From contig CM060181.1 of the NCBI GenBank assembly GCA_030549775.1, positions 34,752,563-34,816,562 of the forward strand: a stretch of 64,000 nt of DNA, given 5' to 3'. The notes beneath the pieces are model-generated. The model saw only the letters and a list, made by a program, of their open reading frames with translations. It ran no database searches and was not told where the DNA came from. The DNA is from Tamarix chinensis (taxonomy: Eukaryota > Streptophyta > Magnoliopsida > Caryophyllales > Tamaricaceae). Every line of letters begins with the position of its first letter. The stretch's first letter is position 1. This document shows positions 35,039 through 45,556 of the stretch, piece after piece. Both the position numbers and the translations under genes were made by a program.

Positions 35039-35416
35039 TGTTCGAGGATGATGGTTGCATTATACCTTAAAGTTATGATGTATGGACTCTCTACTATCAA
35101 TTTTTTTCTTATATGTGGCAACACTGCAATCAAGTGACAATTTATATAAAGCCATTGTACTCGGCTCAACTAACTTCTAAATCCATCCATCATAGGTTGC
35201 ACAATCAACATCGACAAACTAAAAATATGATATAAATCAAGTACATATCTAGCTCAATATTCTATTTTAAACTTCATACCTCCCCCTTTTGAATGGACTT
35301 ATCTCTGCCGGATTCTTATCCTTCAATGTTGATCACTATTGAATAAGAAAATCCATCATCTATTATAGTAGTGATTTTTTTCTCCATTGAGCAACTACAT
35401 GTTAGTCTTCTCCCCA
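35039..35416 (+). repeat. partial 3' LTR of the deleted Gypsy element
   Basis: It matches 33337-33720 with scattered substitutions (GTTCGAGGATGATGG against GTTTGAGGATGATGG) and then diverges. No polypurine tract precedes it, consistent with an internal deletion joining gag to the LTR. Confidence 0.78.
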
Positions 35417-35963
35417 AGAATCCTTTCTATCTTCCTGTATATTCTTGGCTATGATGCCAGTTTGCAGAATCATAATTCCTATGAAGAGATTTTGTATGTT
35501 GCCTTTAATGGTCACCTTGAGTATAGGGTGTTCCTATATCCGTCTAAGAGAATTTGATATCAGTAAAATGTTTAATTCAATTCAATGTGGGTAGCTAAGA
35601 CTAGACAAACATCAAGAAGACCAAGATTTGAAAATTTTAAACTTCACTAAGTAATGCGAAAATTCAAGGATAATTACTAGTCATGTTCCTCTTGCAAAAG
35701 AAAAATTATAATCCCCTTCTTAATTTTTCCATTGTTCAAGAACTCTTCTTGATTTATCACTCCATTCTTGATCTCCTCTCTAGATCTCTTCACCCTATCT
35801 AGAGTTTACATACACCCCCCTCTTGATACATGTTGTTTAGTATTTACGTAAGATCTTCCTTTGGCAAGTTAAAATAGGATCTTAGAGTTGACGAAAGATG
35901 ATACCAAATACTAGCATGATGAATTGAAACTGCCTTTTGAGGGAAGATCAACACAAGAGCACT
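35417..35963. other. no gene recognised; probable repeat-derived spacer
   Basis: AT-rich with CT-rich stretches (35720-35830). No domain or clear edge was found between the truncated Gypsy LTR and the Copia LTR. Confidence 0.4.
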
Positions 35964-36634
35964 TGTTGTGTATATTGCCTTAAATCAAGTGTATTTAATG
36001 TATGGAGTGTACATATGAAGTTTGGAAGTAAAATATGCTTGGGCATGACTTGCACGGCCAGCCAGTGCAGTATTAGCACAACTGTGCAAGTGTACTCTCC
36101 TTCTGCTAAGAGAAGGAGAGTTGCGCAGCCATCCAGTGCAACATTGATGCAATCGTGCAAGTTTGTGATTGTTTTGCCAAGAAGAAGAAATTTGCATGGC
36201 CAAGCCATGCAGACTTGGTACGGCTATGCCACGGGACTCCGATCTCGTTTTAATCATATTTCCTTGTGTCTTTTGGCATATATTTTTGGTATTTTTATTC
36301 TTAACTCATATAGAGAGTTTGAGAGATAAGTTTCTAGGGTTTTGAGAGATCCACTCACATTATCAATTATCTATTTATTTTAATTAATTCAAAGATTGAA
36401 AATCCATTATAATCACCTCTAATTTTATAATCCCTTAACTGATTAATGTACCAATCTATCTCTCTTTGCCCGTGGACGTAAGTCAATTTGACCAAATCAT
36501 GTAAATCCTTGTGTCCTTGATTTACTTTATACTTTCTCAATTGATTTAATTTTAGTTTTGGTTGTCAATTATTTTCTAATCGTGTGGTGTTTCAGATCCA
36601 ATCTTTATTTGAGTCGTTCCTCATTCCGTAACAA
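35964..36634 (+). repeat. 5' LTR of the Copia element
   Basis: It starts TGTTGTGTATATTGCC, and the 3' LTR starts TGTTGTGTATGTTGCC. The end is placed before a degenerate primer site (GCGGTTTAAGAGTC, compare TGGTATCAGAGC). It carries TGCACGGCCAGCCAGTGCA-like phrases at 36050-36240. Confidence 0.75.
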
Positions 36635-36684
36635 GCGGTTTAAGAGTCAGGTTAATTTGTATATGTTTTCATTCTAATTTTGTG

Positions 36685-39600
36685 ATGGGAACTGAATTTG
36701 ATATTCAAAAATTCGATAGGTTAGTTAATTTTGGTTTGTGGAAATTGAAAATGCAGGCGATTTTGGTTCAATGTAGTTTACATACTGTGTTAGATAGAAA
36801 GGTGAAGAAGCAGTCAACGATGTTGGATGAACAATGGGATGATATTGATTTGAAGGCTATGTAAATGATCCAATTATGCTTGTCGAATAAAGTTCTCTGT
36901 GAAGTTGCTAAGGAGATGATCGTTCTAGGTTTTTAGCTAAAATTGGAGTCATTATATATGACGAAGAATGTTACAAATCGTCTACTATTGAAGAGTAGAT
37001 TGCACGATCTTCATCTTTAGGAAGGTAATGCATTAAAGCTTTATATGGATGATTTTTCATCAATTATCATGGATTTACAGAGTATTTATGAGGATGTGAA
37101 TGACGAGGATCTTACTATTATTCTGTTATAGTCTTTGCCATTATCATAAAAGCATTTATATGAAACCATTTTATATGGTCGTGATGATTTGAATCTTGAT
37201 CATGCTAGAGAAGTTTTAGTGCAAAGAGAATTCATTGATATGTAGTTAAAATCAAAGTCTCTTGATTCTCCTAATGATGGTTTATTTGTGCATGGTAGAA
37301 CCATGAAAAAAGGTTCTAGTTTTGGTTCAGGTGGTGGTAAGTAGAATGGCAGAACTAAGTCTATAAAAAAAAAAGATTTGTAACTACTACCATAAGAAAG
37401 GCCACATGAAATCTGAATGTTGAAAGCTAAAGAAGAAGAGCCAATATAATTCAGATCATGATAATAATAAAAAAGTTCTAATAAAGCTAGTTTTATAGGC
37501 GATTATGATGATCCTGATGTGTTGATTGCTACTATTGATAGGATTAATGATAAGACTAACTGGATTATGGATTCTAGTTGCTCATACCATACATGTCCTT
37601 ACCATGATTTCTTTTCTACCTATGCCTGTGTTGATGGTGGGAAAGTGTTGATGGGCAATAATGTTATATATAAGGTTGTTGGCATTAGTATAATTAGAAT
37701 CAAGATGTATGATAAAGTGTTCAAAACTTTATCAAATGTCTGACATGTTCCTAATCTCAAGAAGAATCGTATCTCTTTGAGCACTTTTGATACTATTGGG
37801 TGCGAGTTTTTGGCTACAAGTTGAGCTATGTCTATCAGTTGTGGTGCTTTGGTCCTTATGAGGGGTAAGAAATTCGGTATTTTATATGTTTTGTAGGGAA
37901 GTACAGTGACTAGCTTTGTAGCCATGTCATTATCTTCATCACCATCTGACTCATATGTCACTAGATTATGGCATATGAGACTTAGTCATATGGGAGAGAA
38001 ATGCATGATATCTTTGATTAAGAGAGGACTCTTATATGGACAGGAGGTGAGAAAATTAATATTTTATGAGAATTGTGTTTATGGAAAACATAAAATGGTT
38101 AGCTTTAACATAATAACTCATAATGGCAAAGGATTACTTGCCTATGTTTATTCTGGCTTGTGGGGGTCCTTCATCAATTGCTTCTCATAGTGGTGTCAGG
38201 CACTTACTGACATTTATAGATTATTACTCCAAAAAAGTCTAGGTCTATTTTCTTAAGAATAAAAATAATGTACTCAATGCATTTTTTGATTGGAAGACTA
38301 TGATTAAGAAAAAGACTGGCCTTCAGATTAAAGTTCTTTGAACTGACAATGGTTTGGAGGTTGTTGAGAAGGTGTTAATTGAGTTTTATAAGAAAAACGA
38401 TATTGTTCGTCACAACACTCGTGTTGGTAGGCCACAAAAAAAATGGTGTTTCTGAGCATATCAATAGAAATCTTATTGAGAGAGCTTGGTGCATGCTATC
38501 AAATGCTGGTTTGAGGAATATTTTTTAGGCAAAAGCTATTTTTACTACATGTTTTTTGGTAAATCGATCTCCTCATTCATCCCTTAATTTGAAGACTCCC
38601 GAAGAGGTATGTCATGGAAAACCTTCAAATTATTTAGTTTTGAGAGTTTTTGGTTGTCTAACCTATATGTATGTGAATCAAAGGAAGTTAGATCATAGGG
38701 CCAAGCAGTGTGTTTTCTTGGGCTATGGCTTAGGTGTTAAGGGATATCGGCTTTAGAATTCTAAATCTAATAAAGTTGTTATATCGAGAGATGTAACGTT
38801 TGATGAACTTGCTATGTTAACTCCTAAAAAGGAGGTTGTTGTTCAAAATGATTCAAGTTCACTGTAGGGTGCCAAGAAAGGAGTGGAGCATGTTTTCTTT
38901 GATCCATTTTTTTTTCTAGTTTACCATCTCTTGTAGAGATTTCTGATGTTCCACAAGCTCAATCTCATCCAGCTCCATATTTTTTTAGTAGAGATAGACC
39001 AAGAAGACATATCATACCAATTCAGAGATTTGATGATATTTATTATGTGTCTTATGCTCTATCTTTTGCTAGTCATTTGGAGGGTGTTGATGACCCATTT
39101 CATATAATGAAGCTATATGAAGTTATTTCTTCTATAGATTCCGATAAGTGGATGATTGCAACGCAACAAGAGATGGAGTCCTTACACCACAACAAGACTT
39201 GGGGGTTTTGGTTGATGCACCTCTAAGAAAGAAGATTTTTGGGTGCAAGTGGGTGTTCGAGAAGAAAAAGGGCTCTCAAGGATTCATTAATCCTTTCTAT
39301 AAGGCTAAAGTTGTTGCTCATGGGTTTAGTTAGGTTAAATATATTTATTTTCATGAAGTATTTTCTTCTATTCTGAAGCACACTTCTATCCATGTTCTAC
39401 TAGCTTTGGTAGCTTATGATGATTTGGAGCTTGAACAACATGATGTCAAGCAATGCTCCTTCATGGGGAACTTGAAGAAGAGATTTATTTGCAACAACCC
39501 AAGGGTTTTTTAGTTGAAGGGAAGGAAGAAAAGGTATTTCTATTGAAGAAGTTCTTATATGGGTTAAAATAGCCTCCTCGGCAGTAGTATAAATGATTTG

Positions 39601-39868
39601 ATTCATTTATAGTTACTCATTGGTATGTGTATAGTAATCATGATAGGTGTGTTTATTTCCAAAAAATTTTTGATGTTCCTTCATCTATTTATTGTTGTAG
39701 GTTGATGGCATGCTTATTGCATGTAAGAACAAGTTAGAGATTCAAAAGTTGAAGTTACTATTGAATAGTGAGTTTGAAATAAAGGATCTCGGTGTTGCAA
39801 AGAAGATCCTTGGTATGGAGATTCACAGAGATAGACCTTCCAGGAAGTTGTATCTTAGTAAGAAGTAG
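36685..39868 (+). pseudogene. Tnt1-like Copia gag-pol relic, 5' part
   Basis: Domains in order: gag from MGTEFDIQKFDRLVNFGLWK (36685); a zinc knuckle near 37380 (CNYYHKKGHMKSEC, second Cys replaced by Tyr); an aspartic protease site WIMDSSCSYHTC (37561), where the catalytic D-S/T-G reads D-S-S; GAG-pre-integrase LWHMRLSHMGEKCM (37969); integrase core with RTDNGLE-type text broken by TGA at 38339; integrase C-terminus RSPHSSLNLKTPEEV to QCVFLGYG (38568-38730); reverse transcriptase from MIATQQEMESL (39151) and KKIFGCKWVFEKKKG. Many stops lie at expected Gln, Arg or Trp codons (37018 TAG, 37129 TAG, 37342 TAG, 37741 TGA, 38339 TGA, 38526 TAG). The frame ends at the nested insertion. Confidence 0.88.
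39864..39868. repeat. target-site duplication AGTAG, left copy
   Basis: AGTAG precedes the TGTAACACCCC edge at 39869 and is repeated at 44407-44411 after the GGGGCATTTCA edge. Confidence 0.85.
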
Positions 39869-40640
39869 TGTAACACCCCAAAATTCACTACTTTTTTTTT
39901 AAGCGGAAGCAATTAAATTAGAAGCACTGAAAAACCTGTGAATTCTGGGAATGTTACCGCCACACTTAGTACCAGACGGGTTCTCTCCGACTGATCCAGT
40001 ACCAAGTGCTAAGGCTAAGAAAAGAAATAATCAATTATAAATCAATACAATCCAAATTCTAATTAAGCATTAACTAATTGTAAAACAAAATCAGAGTACG
40101 CATCAAGAATCATGAATCAAATAAAAATCAGAGTGTGAAATCAAAATTCCTCGAAGGGAATAATCTTACAATCAATAAAAGATCTATTGGAAACACTTAA
40201 TATAAATAATGAATTATAAGAGAGTAAATTTAATACACCAGAAATAACATAATGATATAAAATCACATGAAGAGGAAATACGGCCACAACACTCTCGAAA
40301 CTTTAAGCCAACACATGCTCGACACTCAGCCCCAACTGATGTCTCGCCCACCTGCATAAATTCAGAAAGGCATACTACTCGTGGGAATGAGCAGCACCCA
40401 TGAAAAGGGTGATCAGTACGCTACGTACTGAGTAAGGTAATCGAGCACTAAGGCTAACACATAAGCACATAATCCATGCAGAATAATAACAGGGCATAAT
40501 CATGATAACATAACTCATGTGATCATCCAGGTAAAAGCACAAAGGCCCATCTATAGTCCGGATTATTTATTTAATTAATCTCTCATCAGAACTCATTTCA
40601 CACCATGCCTTTTATCAATCCATGTAAGTAAAGGAACACC

Positions 40641-40980
40641 CCACTATTATTGCCGGTGGGCCGGTCACTTGCGGGACAAAGTCCACACCACTATTATTCG
40701 CCAGTGGATCGGTCACTTGCGGGACAAAGTCCACACCACTATTCCTAACCGGTGGATCGGTCTGGTTCCTGCTCACATGGTGTTCCACTGTAAGTAATTA
40801 GTATCTTTTAAACGTTTGTAACTCTAGTTTGTTTTTATTGAGCTCGAGTCACCCCACTATTATTACCGGTGGGCCGGAAACACACAGGTACAAAGCCTGA
40901 CCACTATTATTACCGGTGGATCGGTTACACATAGGACATCATGTCCTAACCACTATTTCTGACCGGTGGATTGGTCTGGA
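40641..40980. repeat. tandem CCACTATTATT...CCGGTGG units in the solo LTR
   Basis: Six related units follow one another: CCCCACTATTATTGCCGGTGG at the start, then variants near 40688, 40736, 40854, 40900 and 40951. Linkers of GGTCACTTGCGGGACAAAGT or similar separate them. A shared CCAC/GTGG pairing suggests hairpins. Related to 13780-14230. Confidence 0.78.
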
Positions 40981-42389
40981 CCCGGCTCAATAATCTTTCG
41001 CTTTAAATTATTAGTGTCTTAAGTATCTTATTCAAAGGCTTTCACCATGGATATGCACGAATCACAATCATAAATTCCATATTCATCATCGTACTTACAC
41101 TTTAATCACCACATACATATGATAACACAAAAACCCTAATCAGCCACACCAAACCCTAATTAACCACAACAACCCATAGTTAATCATTCCAAACCCTAAT
41201 TCAGTCTTCTCCATACCCTTATTTTTCTCCACGTGCTATTTTTCATCCCAAGTTCTCAAACACCCAAACAACACTTACATTACCTTCCTTACATCCCAAA
41301 TTAACTTTCCACACGTAAAGTTCATACCCATGCATACCTTAATCTCCTCATGCAAACCTTCGAACCTTTTTCATGCAAACCCTAAAATTTCATGTGAAAC
41401 CCTAATTTCAACCATGCAAACCCTAATACCGCCATTCAACCACCAACGCTAACATGTAAACCCTAATACCACCAAACAACTATAATTACCACCATACAAA
41501 CCTTAGTAACATCATACAAACCCTAATACCACCATGCAACCATTAGTACCACCATCCAACCCACGATTCTGCCATATAAAACCCTAAATTCAATCCATAA
41601 CAAAACCCAAGATTTGTCCACATAATACAATTGATTAGATTCTCCCCTTTCATAACCACAATTTAGATTCCCCCATACAAGACTATAAGTTAGATTCTCC
41701 CACATAAAATCATAAATTAGAATCTCCCAAGCAAAACCATAATTTGGATTAATTGCATTTCCCCAAACAAATCATAAATTAGATTCTCCCAATCAAATCA
41801 TAACTTAGGTTCTCCCATATAATATCATAAATTACATTTTCCCAAATAACATCATAAATTATATTCTCTCCCACACAACCCTACATTTCCCATTTTATTC
41901 TTCCTCTCATAAATCATTAAAATACTTAGGTCTACTCACATCTCTTGGTCAAATTCTTTCTCCATCCTCATTTTTCATTATTTCCCCCGTACAAACCATA
42001 CCAACATCCTCACATGCATGTCTTTTAGGGTCACATGCAAACACATATCATTCCATACACATAGTACACATGCCATATAGTAACACAAAAGCATGCTTGG
42101 ACTCCATACCATACCAAATATGCAATAATTACAATAATAACATAGGATGCATAACATATGAGGAACACAATGGACATTAGCACACAAAAGGCCTTAGCAC
42201 CCCTTACCTAAAATGTCACCGGTCTTGGAGCACGCTCCTATGCCTCCTTAGGGCTTAGACCAAATAATAACATATTAATAAAATAACCTTAACAAAATTC
42301 TAACTTTGCTAAAGACATAAAAATAATAGAGATATTATAAACCTTGATAATATAGGGTTAAAGACTTTACCCTAATAATAATAATGATA

Positions 42390-42800
42390 CTAAGATAAAT
42401 AATATCAAAGGTAATAAAACTAATATCAATGAGAATATAAATAATAATAACAATAATAATAACAATCATAATAATAATAATGATGATAATAACAATAATA
42501 ACATTACTAACAATAATAATGGTAAAATATTTGCATTAATAATAATGGAATAAGAATAATAGAAATTTGAAATATAAAATAATAATAATAATTATACTTA
42601 TAACATATTAATATTAATAATAGTAATAAAAGAAATAATAAGGGGAATAATAATAAAATTGAATTAAAATACAATAAGGCTTCAGCCCTCAACATAAATA
42701 ATAATAAAACAATAATACTACTAATAAATAATAATAAAACATATTAAGAACATAAATATTAAGAATAATAATAATGGTATTTATATGTAAATAATTGAAA
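42390..42800. repeat. AAT-rich degenerate trinucleotide block
   Basis: Long imperfect runs of AAT/AAC units within the solo LTR. A matching ATT-rich block occurs at 63170-63780 in the opposite-strand sister LTR. Confidence 0.85.
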
Positions 42801-44411
42801 TAAATTAAATCAAGGCTTATAATAATATGGAAAATGGTTTAGAGGGTCTAGGTTTCAACCTTAAGCTGATGGGGATAGGCGGCACCGACGATGGTTCACG
42901 GCGGCGGCGACGATGGCCGGAAAAATAGAAGAAAAGAGGGAAAGATGGATGTTGGGAAAAAGATAGGGAGAATTGAGGTGATAAAAGAGGTGTTTATGGT
43001 TTCCCAGGAGGAAAGGGACAAAATGATGGTGGTGGTGCAGCCAAAGGTGGCGGCGCACGGCGGCGGAAGGTGGTTTAAGGCTTCGGGGTCAAAATTCAGG
43101 CGAGACGAGCAACCAACTTGGTACGGCTTTGGAGGCTCGTGCAAGAAGAATCGAGAGGTGAAAATGGTTTAGTTAATTAGAGGAACTTTCAGGGAAGAAA
43201 ATGGAATGTTTCGGTGGCGTTGAAGTTGGCTAACGGAGGCGAAAGAGGCGTCTGAAATCAGGGTGGCGGCCAGCTCGGGCTTAGGGTCTTGGGGAAGAAA
43301 AAAAATCTAAAAAATCCTATAACAAGGCTATTTATAGATGGTAGATAGGATAATAAGGTGTTGAAGCTCGACCGGGAGGTATTAAGTGTAAGAATTTGGG
43401 TGGCCGGTGGCAGAAAATGGCCGACGATTCCTTGGTTTTGGTCGAAGGTTCGCGGGGCTGGGGAGAGGAAACGAGCGAGATTTATCGTCCAATAATTATT
43501 CCAATTTATTTCTGGAGTTAAGAGGAAGACAATGAGGCAAGAAACGGCCGGTATTATTCACCGTAGCCGGAGATGCCAGTGACGATGTCGGGACTGCACC
43601 ATCGTCGACGGAGGAGAGGGGAGGAAGAAGGAAGAAGGAAGGGAGGCGGACCGGTCGGCCGGGGAAAAGAAAAGAAAAAGGGAGAACCGGGCGGTTCGGG
43701 CGCGGGCGGTAGGCGTTAAATGAAACGATGAGCTTCAGGCGGAAAAGGATGCAAAATGCGGCGCTGAACGGGGCGGAAGGAGGACGTCGCGCGTTCGCGG
43801 GCTGGGCCGAGGGAAAGGAAGAAAGGGAAAAAGATTGGGCCGCGGGAGAGGGCATCCCAATCGGGGAAAAAGAAGAGGAAAAAGAAAAAGAAAAAGAAGA
43901 AAAAGAAAGAAAAAGAAAAGGAAAAAGGAAGAAAGAAAAAGAAAAAGGGAAAAAGGAAAGAAGGAAAAATAATTGGATTAGGGCCAAATAAATTAATCTA
44001 AATATTTAGGATATTTAAAAATAATAATATTTAAATAAAATAATATTTAAATCCCTTTTTAGGCTAAAATAAGATTTTTGAAAGATTTTCTATAAATTCC
44101 ATTTTAATTAGCAAAACACCAAAATTTTCTTCCATTAAATTATTTATAAAATTAATATTAATTTGGAACTATTTTCTCCTTATTATTTTAAATAAAATAA
44201 TTTATTTAAATAAATTCCCACATTAAAATATTTAATTAGTCAAAATACCCAAATTTCCTCCTAATTAAAATACTTATAAATTTATTCTTGATTTGCCCTA
44301 ATTAATTTCCTTTTATTTTAAATAAATTAATATACTTAATTAACTTTTATAATAAAACCTCATTTAAATATACTATATTAAAATTAGGAATTTTTGGGGC
44401 ATTTCAAGTAG

Positions 44412-45190
44412 TACATTGAAAAGGTCTTGGTACATTTTCCTATGCAAGATGTAAAGCTTGTGTTTACTCCTTTGGCTACTCATTTCAAAGTTTTAGCTGA
44501 CTTATCACTGAAGACCATTGAGGAAGAACAAGACATGACGAGATTTCATTATATAAGTGAGGTAGGTAGCATCATGTATGCTATGGTTTGTACTTATCCT
44601 GATATTACTCAAGCAATTAGTGTCGTCAACAGATATATGTCTTGTCCAAGAAAGAGACATTAGGATGTTGTGAAATGGATAATTAGGTATCTACGAGGTA
44701 CATCTAATGTTTGCTTAGAGTTTAGGAGGAATGATATATTGGGCTTGTTGGTTACTATAATTCTGATTTTGGTGGAGACCTTGATAATAGGAAGTCAACT
44801 TCGGGTTATATATTCTATTTTAATGGAATGGATATTATTTGACAACATTGTTTGCAAGATGTGGTAGCATTGTAAACCATAGAGGCAAAATACATGGCTC
44901 TTATAGTGGCTTTCAAGGAAGCTAAGTGGATTAGTAGGTTAGCTCAAGAAATCACATCCATTGATGATTTATCAAATATTATTATGTATTGTGATAATCG
45001 GAGTGCAATTCCTTTAGCAAGTAATCAAATTTTTTATCACAAGAGAACTAAACACATGGATGCGAATTGCATTGCATCTGTGGTGTAGTAGCTAAGGATG
45101 AAGTGTTAATAGAGAAGATTGATACCGCTAAGAACGGGGATAATGTGTTAACAAAGTCGTTGCCATTGGATAAGTTTGCATTTTGTGTGA
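44412..45190 (+). pseudogene. Tnt1-like Copia reverse transcriptase end and RNase H relic
   Basis: It resumes directly after the nested LTR: YIEKVL, then VHFPMQDVKLVFTPLATHFK, SEVGSIMYAMVCTYPDIT and a VVNRYMSCPRKRH segment, a TAG where the family has Trp, then VKWIIRYLRGTSNVCLEF (RNase H start). Later text includes MALIVAFKEAKWISRLAQEI and DNRSAIPLASNQIFYHKRTKHMD, ending near a KSLPLDK segment. Stops and a frameshift near 44750 break it. This is the second half of the gag-pol at 36685-39868. Confidence 0.87.
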
Positions 45191-45300
45191 ACTGTGTGGG
45201 TCTTGTTGGAAGATGAGATTTGTGCTCTTGTTGGAGAGAAGAGATGTTGATATCATTGATTTGGTTTTGGGGATTTTGTTTCAAGTCAAAAGGTGGAGAT

Positions 45301-45556
45301 TGTTGTGTATGTTGCCTTGAATTAATTGCATTTGATGTGTAGATTGTACAGATCAAGTTTGGAGGAAAAATATGCTTGGGAAGGGCTTGCATGGAAAGCC
45401 AGTGCAGCATTGGCACAACTGTGAAAGTGTACGATCCTTTTTTCAAGAGAAGGAAAGTTACATAGCTAGCTAGTGCAACATTGACATAGTTGTACTAGTT
45501 TGTGATTACTTTACTAAGAGGAAGAAAGTTGCATGGCCAGGCCATGCAAACTTAGC
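45301..45556 (+). repeat. truncated 3' LTR of the Copia element
   Basis: It begins right after the purine tract and matches 35964-36224 with many substitutions. Homology stops after GCAAACTTAGCAC, so more than half of the LTR is lost. Confidence 0.78.

Larger units (their letters stand above)
33337..35416 (+). mobile_element. internally deleted Ty3/gypsy element: 5' LTR, primer site, gag, partial 3' LTR
   Basis: A complete 5' LTR (33337-34168) is followed by a tRNA-Met primer site and a gag relic, then directly by a 3' LTR copy starting at 35039 that stops matching near 35416. The pol gene is missing. The two LTR copies share about 380 bp, for example TGATGTATGGACTCTCTAC and the AAGCCNTTGTACTC segment. 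Confidence 0.82.
39869..44406 (-). mobile_element. 4538-bp solo LTR of a Ty3/gypsy element, nested in Copia
   Basis: Edges are TGTAACACCCCAAAATTC and GAATTTTTGGGGCATTTCA, flanked by AGTAG. Joining the flanks restores the Copia reverse transcriptase reading (LYLSKK then YIEKVL). A minus-strand TATA box (CTATAAATAG, 43328-43337) lies 1073 bp from the LTR start, supporting minus orientation. Internal text: tandem CCGGTGG units 40641-40980, an ATCA(G/T)TACGCTACGTACTGAG-like phrase near 40411-40430, an AAT-rich block 42390-42800 and a purine-rich AAAGAAAAAG block 43850-43975. GC-rich frames at 42860-43990 are low-complexity and not accepted as genes. No coding domain is present. Confidence 0.87.
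35964..45556 (+). mobile_element. Tnt1-like Ty1/copia retrotransposon, split by a solo LTR
   Basis: 5' LTR 35964-36634, gag-pol in order across 36685-39868 and 44412-45190, a purine tract (AAAAGGTGGAGAT, 45288-45300) and a truncated 3' LTR 45301-45556. A 4538-bp solo LTR (39869-44406) sits inside the reverse transcriptase. LTRs match clearly but with many differences, so the insertion is old and the nested LTR younger. No target duplication can be defined because the 3' LTR is truncated. Confidence 0.88.

Noticed and set aside
43496..43991. 163-codon minus and 87-codon plus frames
   Set aside because: They come from the purine-rich AAAGAAAAAG block of the solo LTR; composition alone keeps the frames open.
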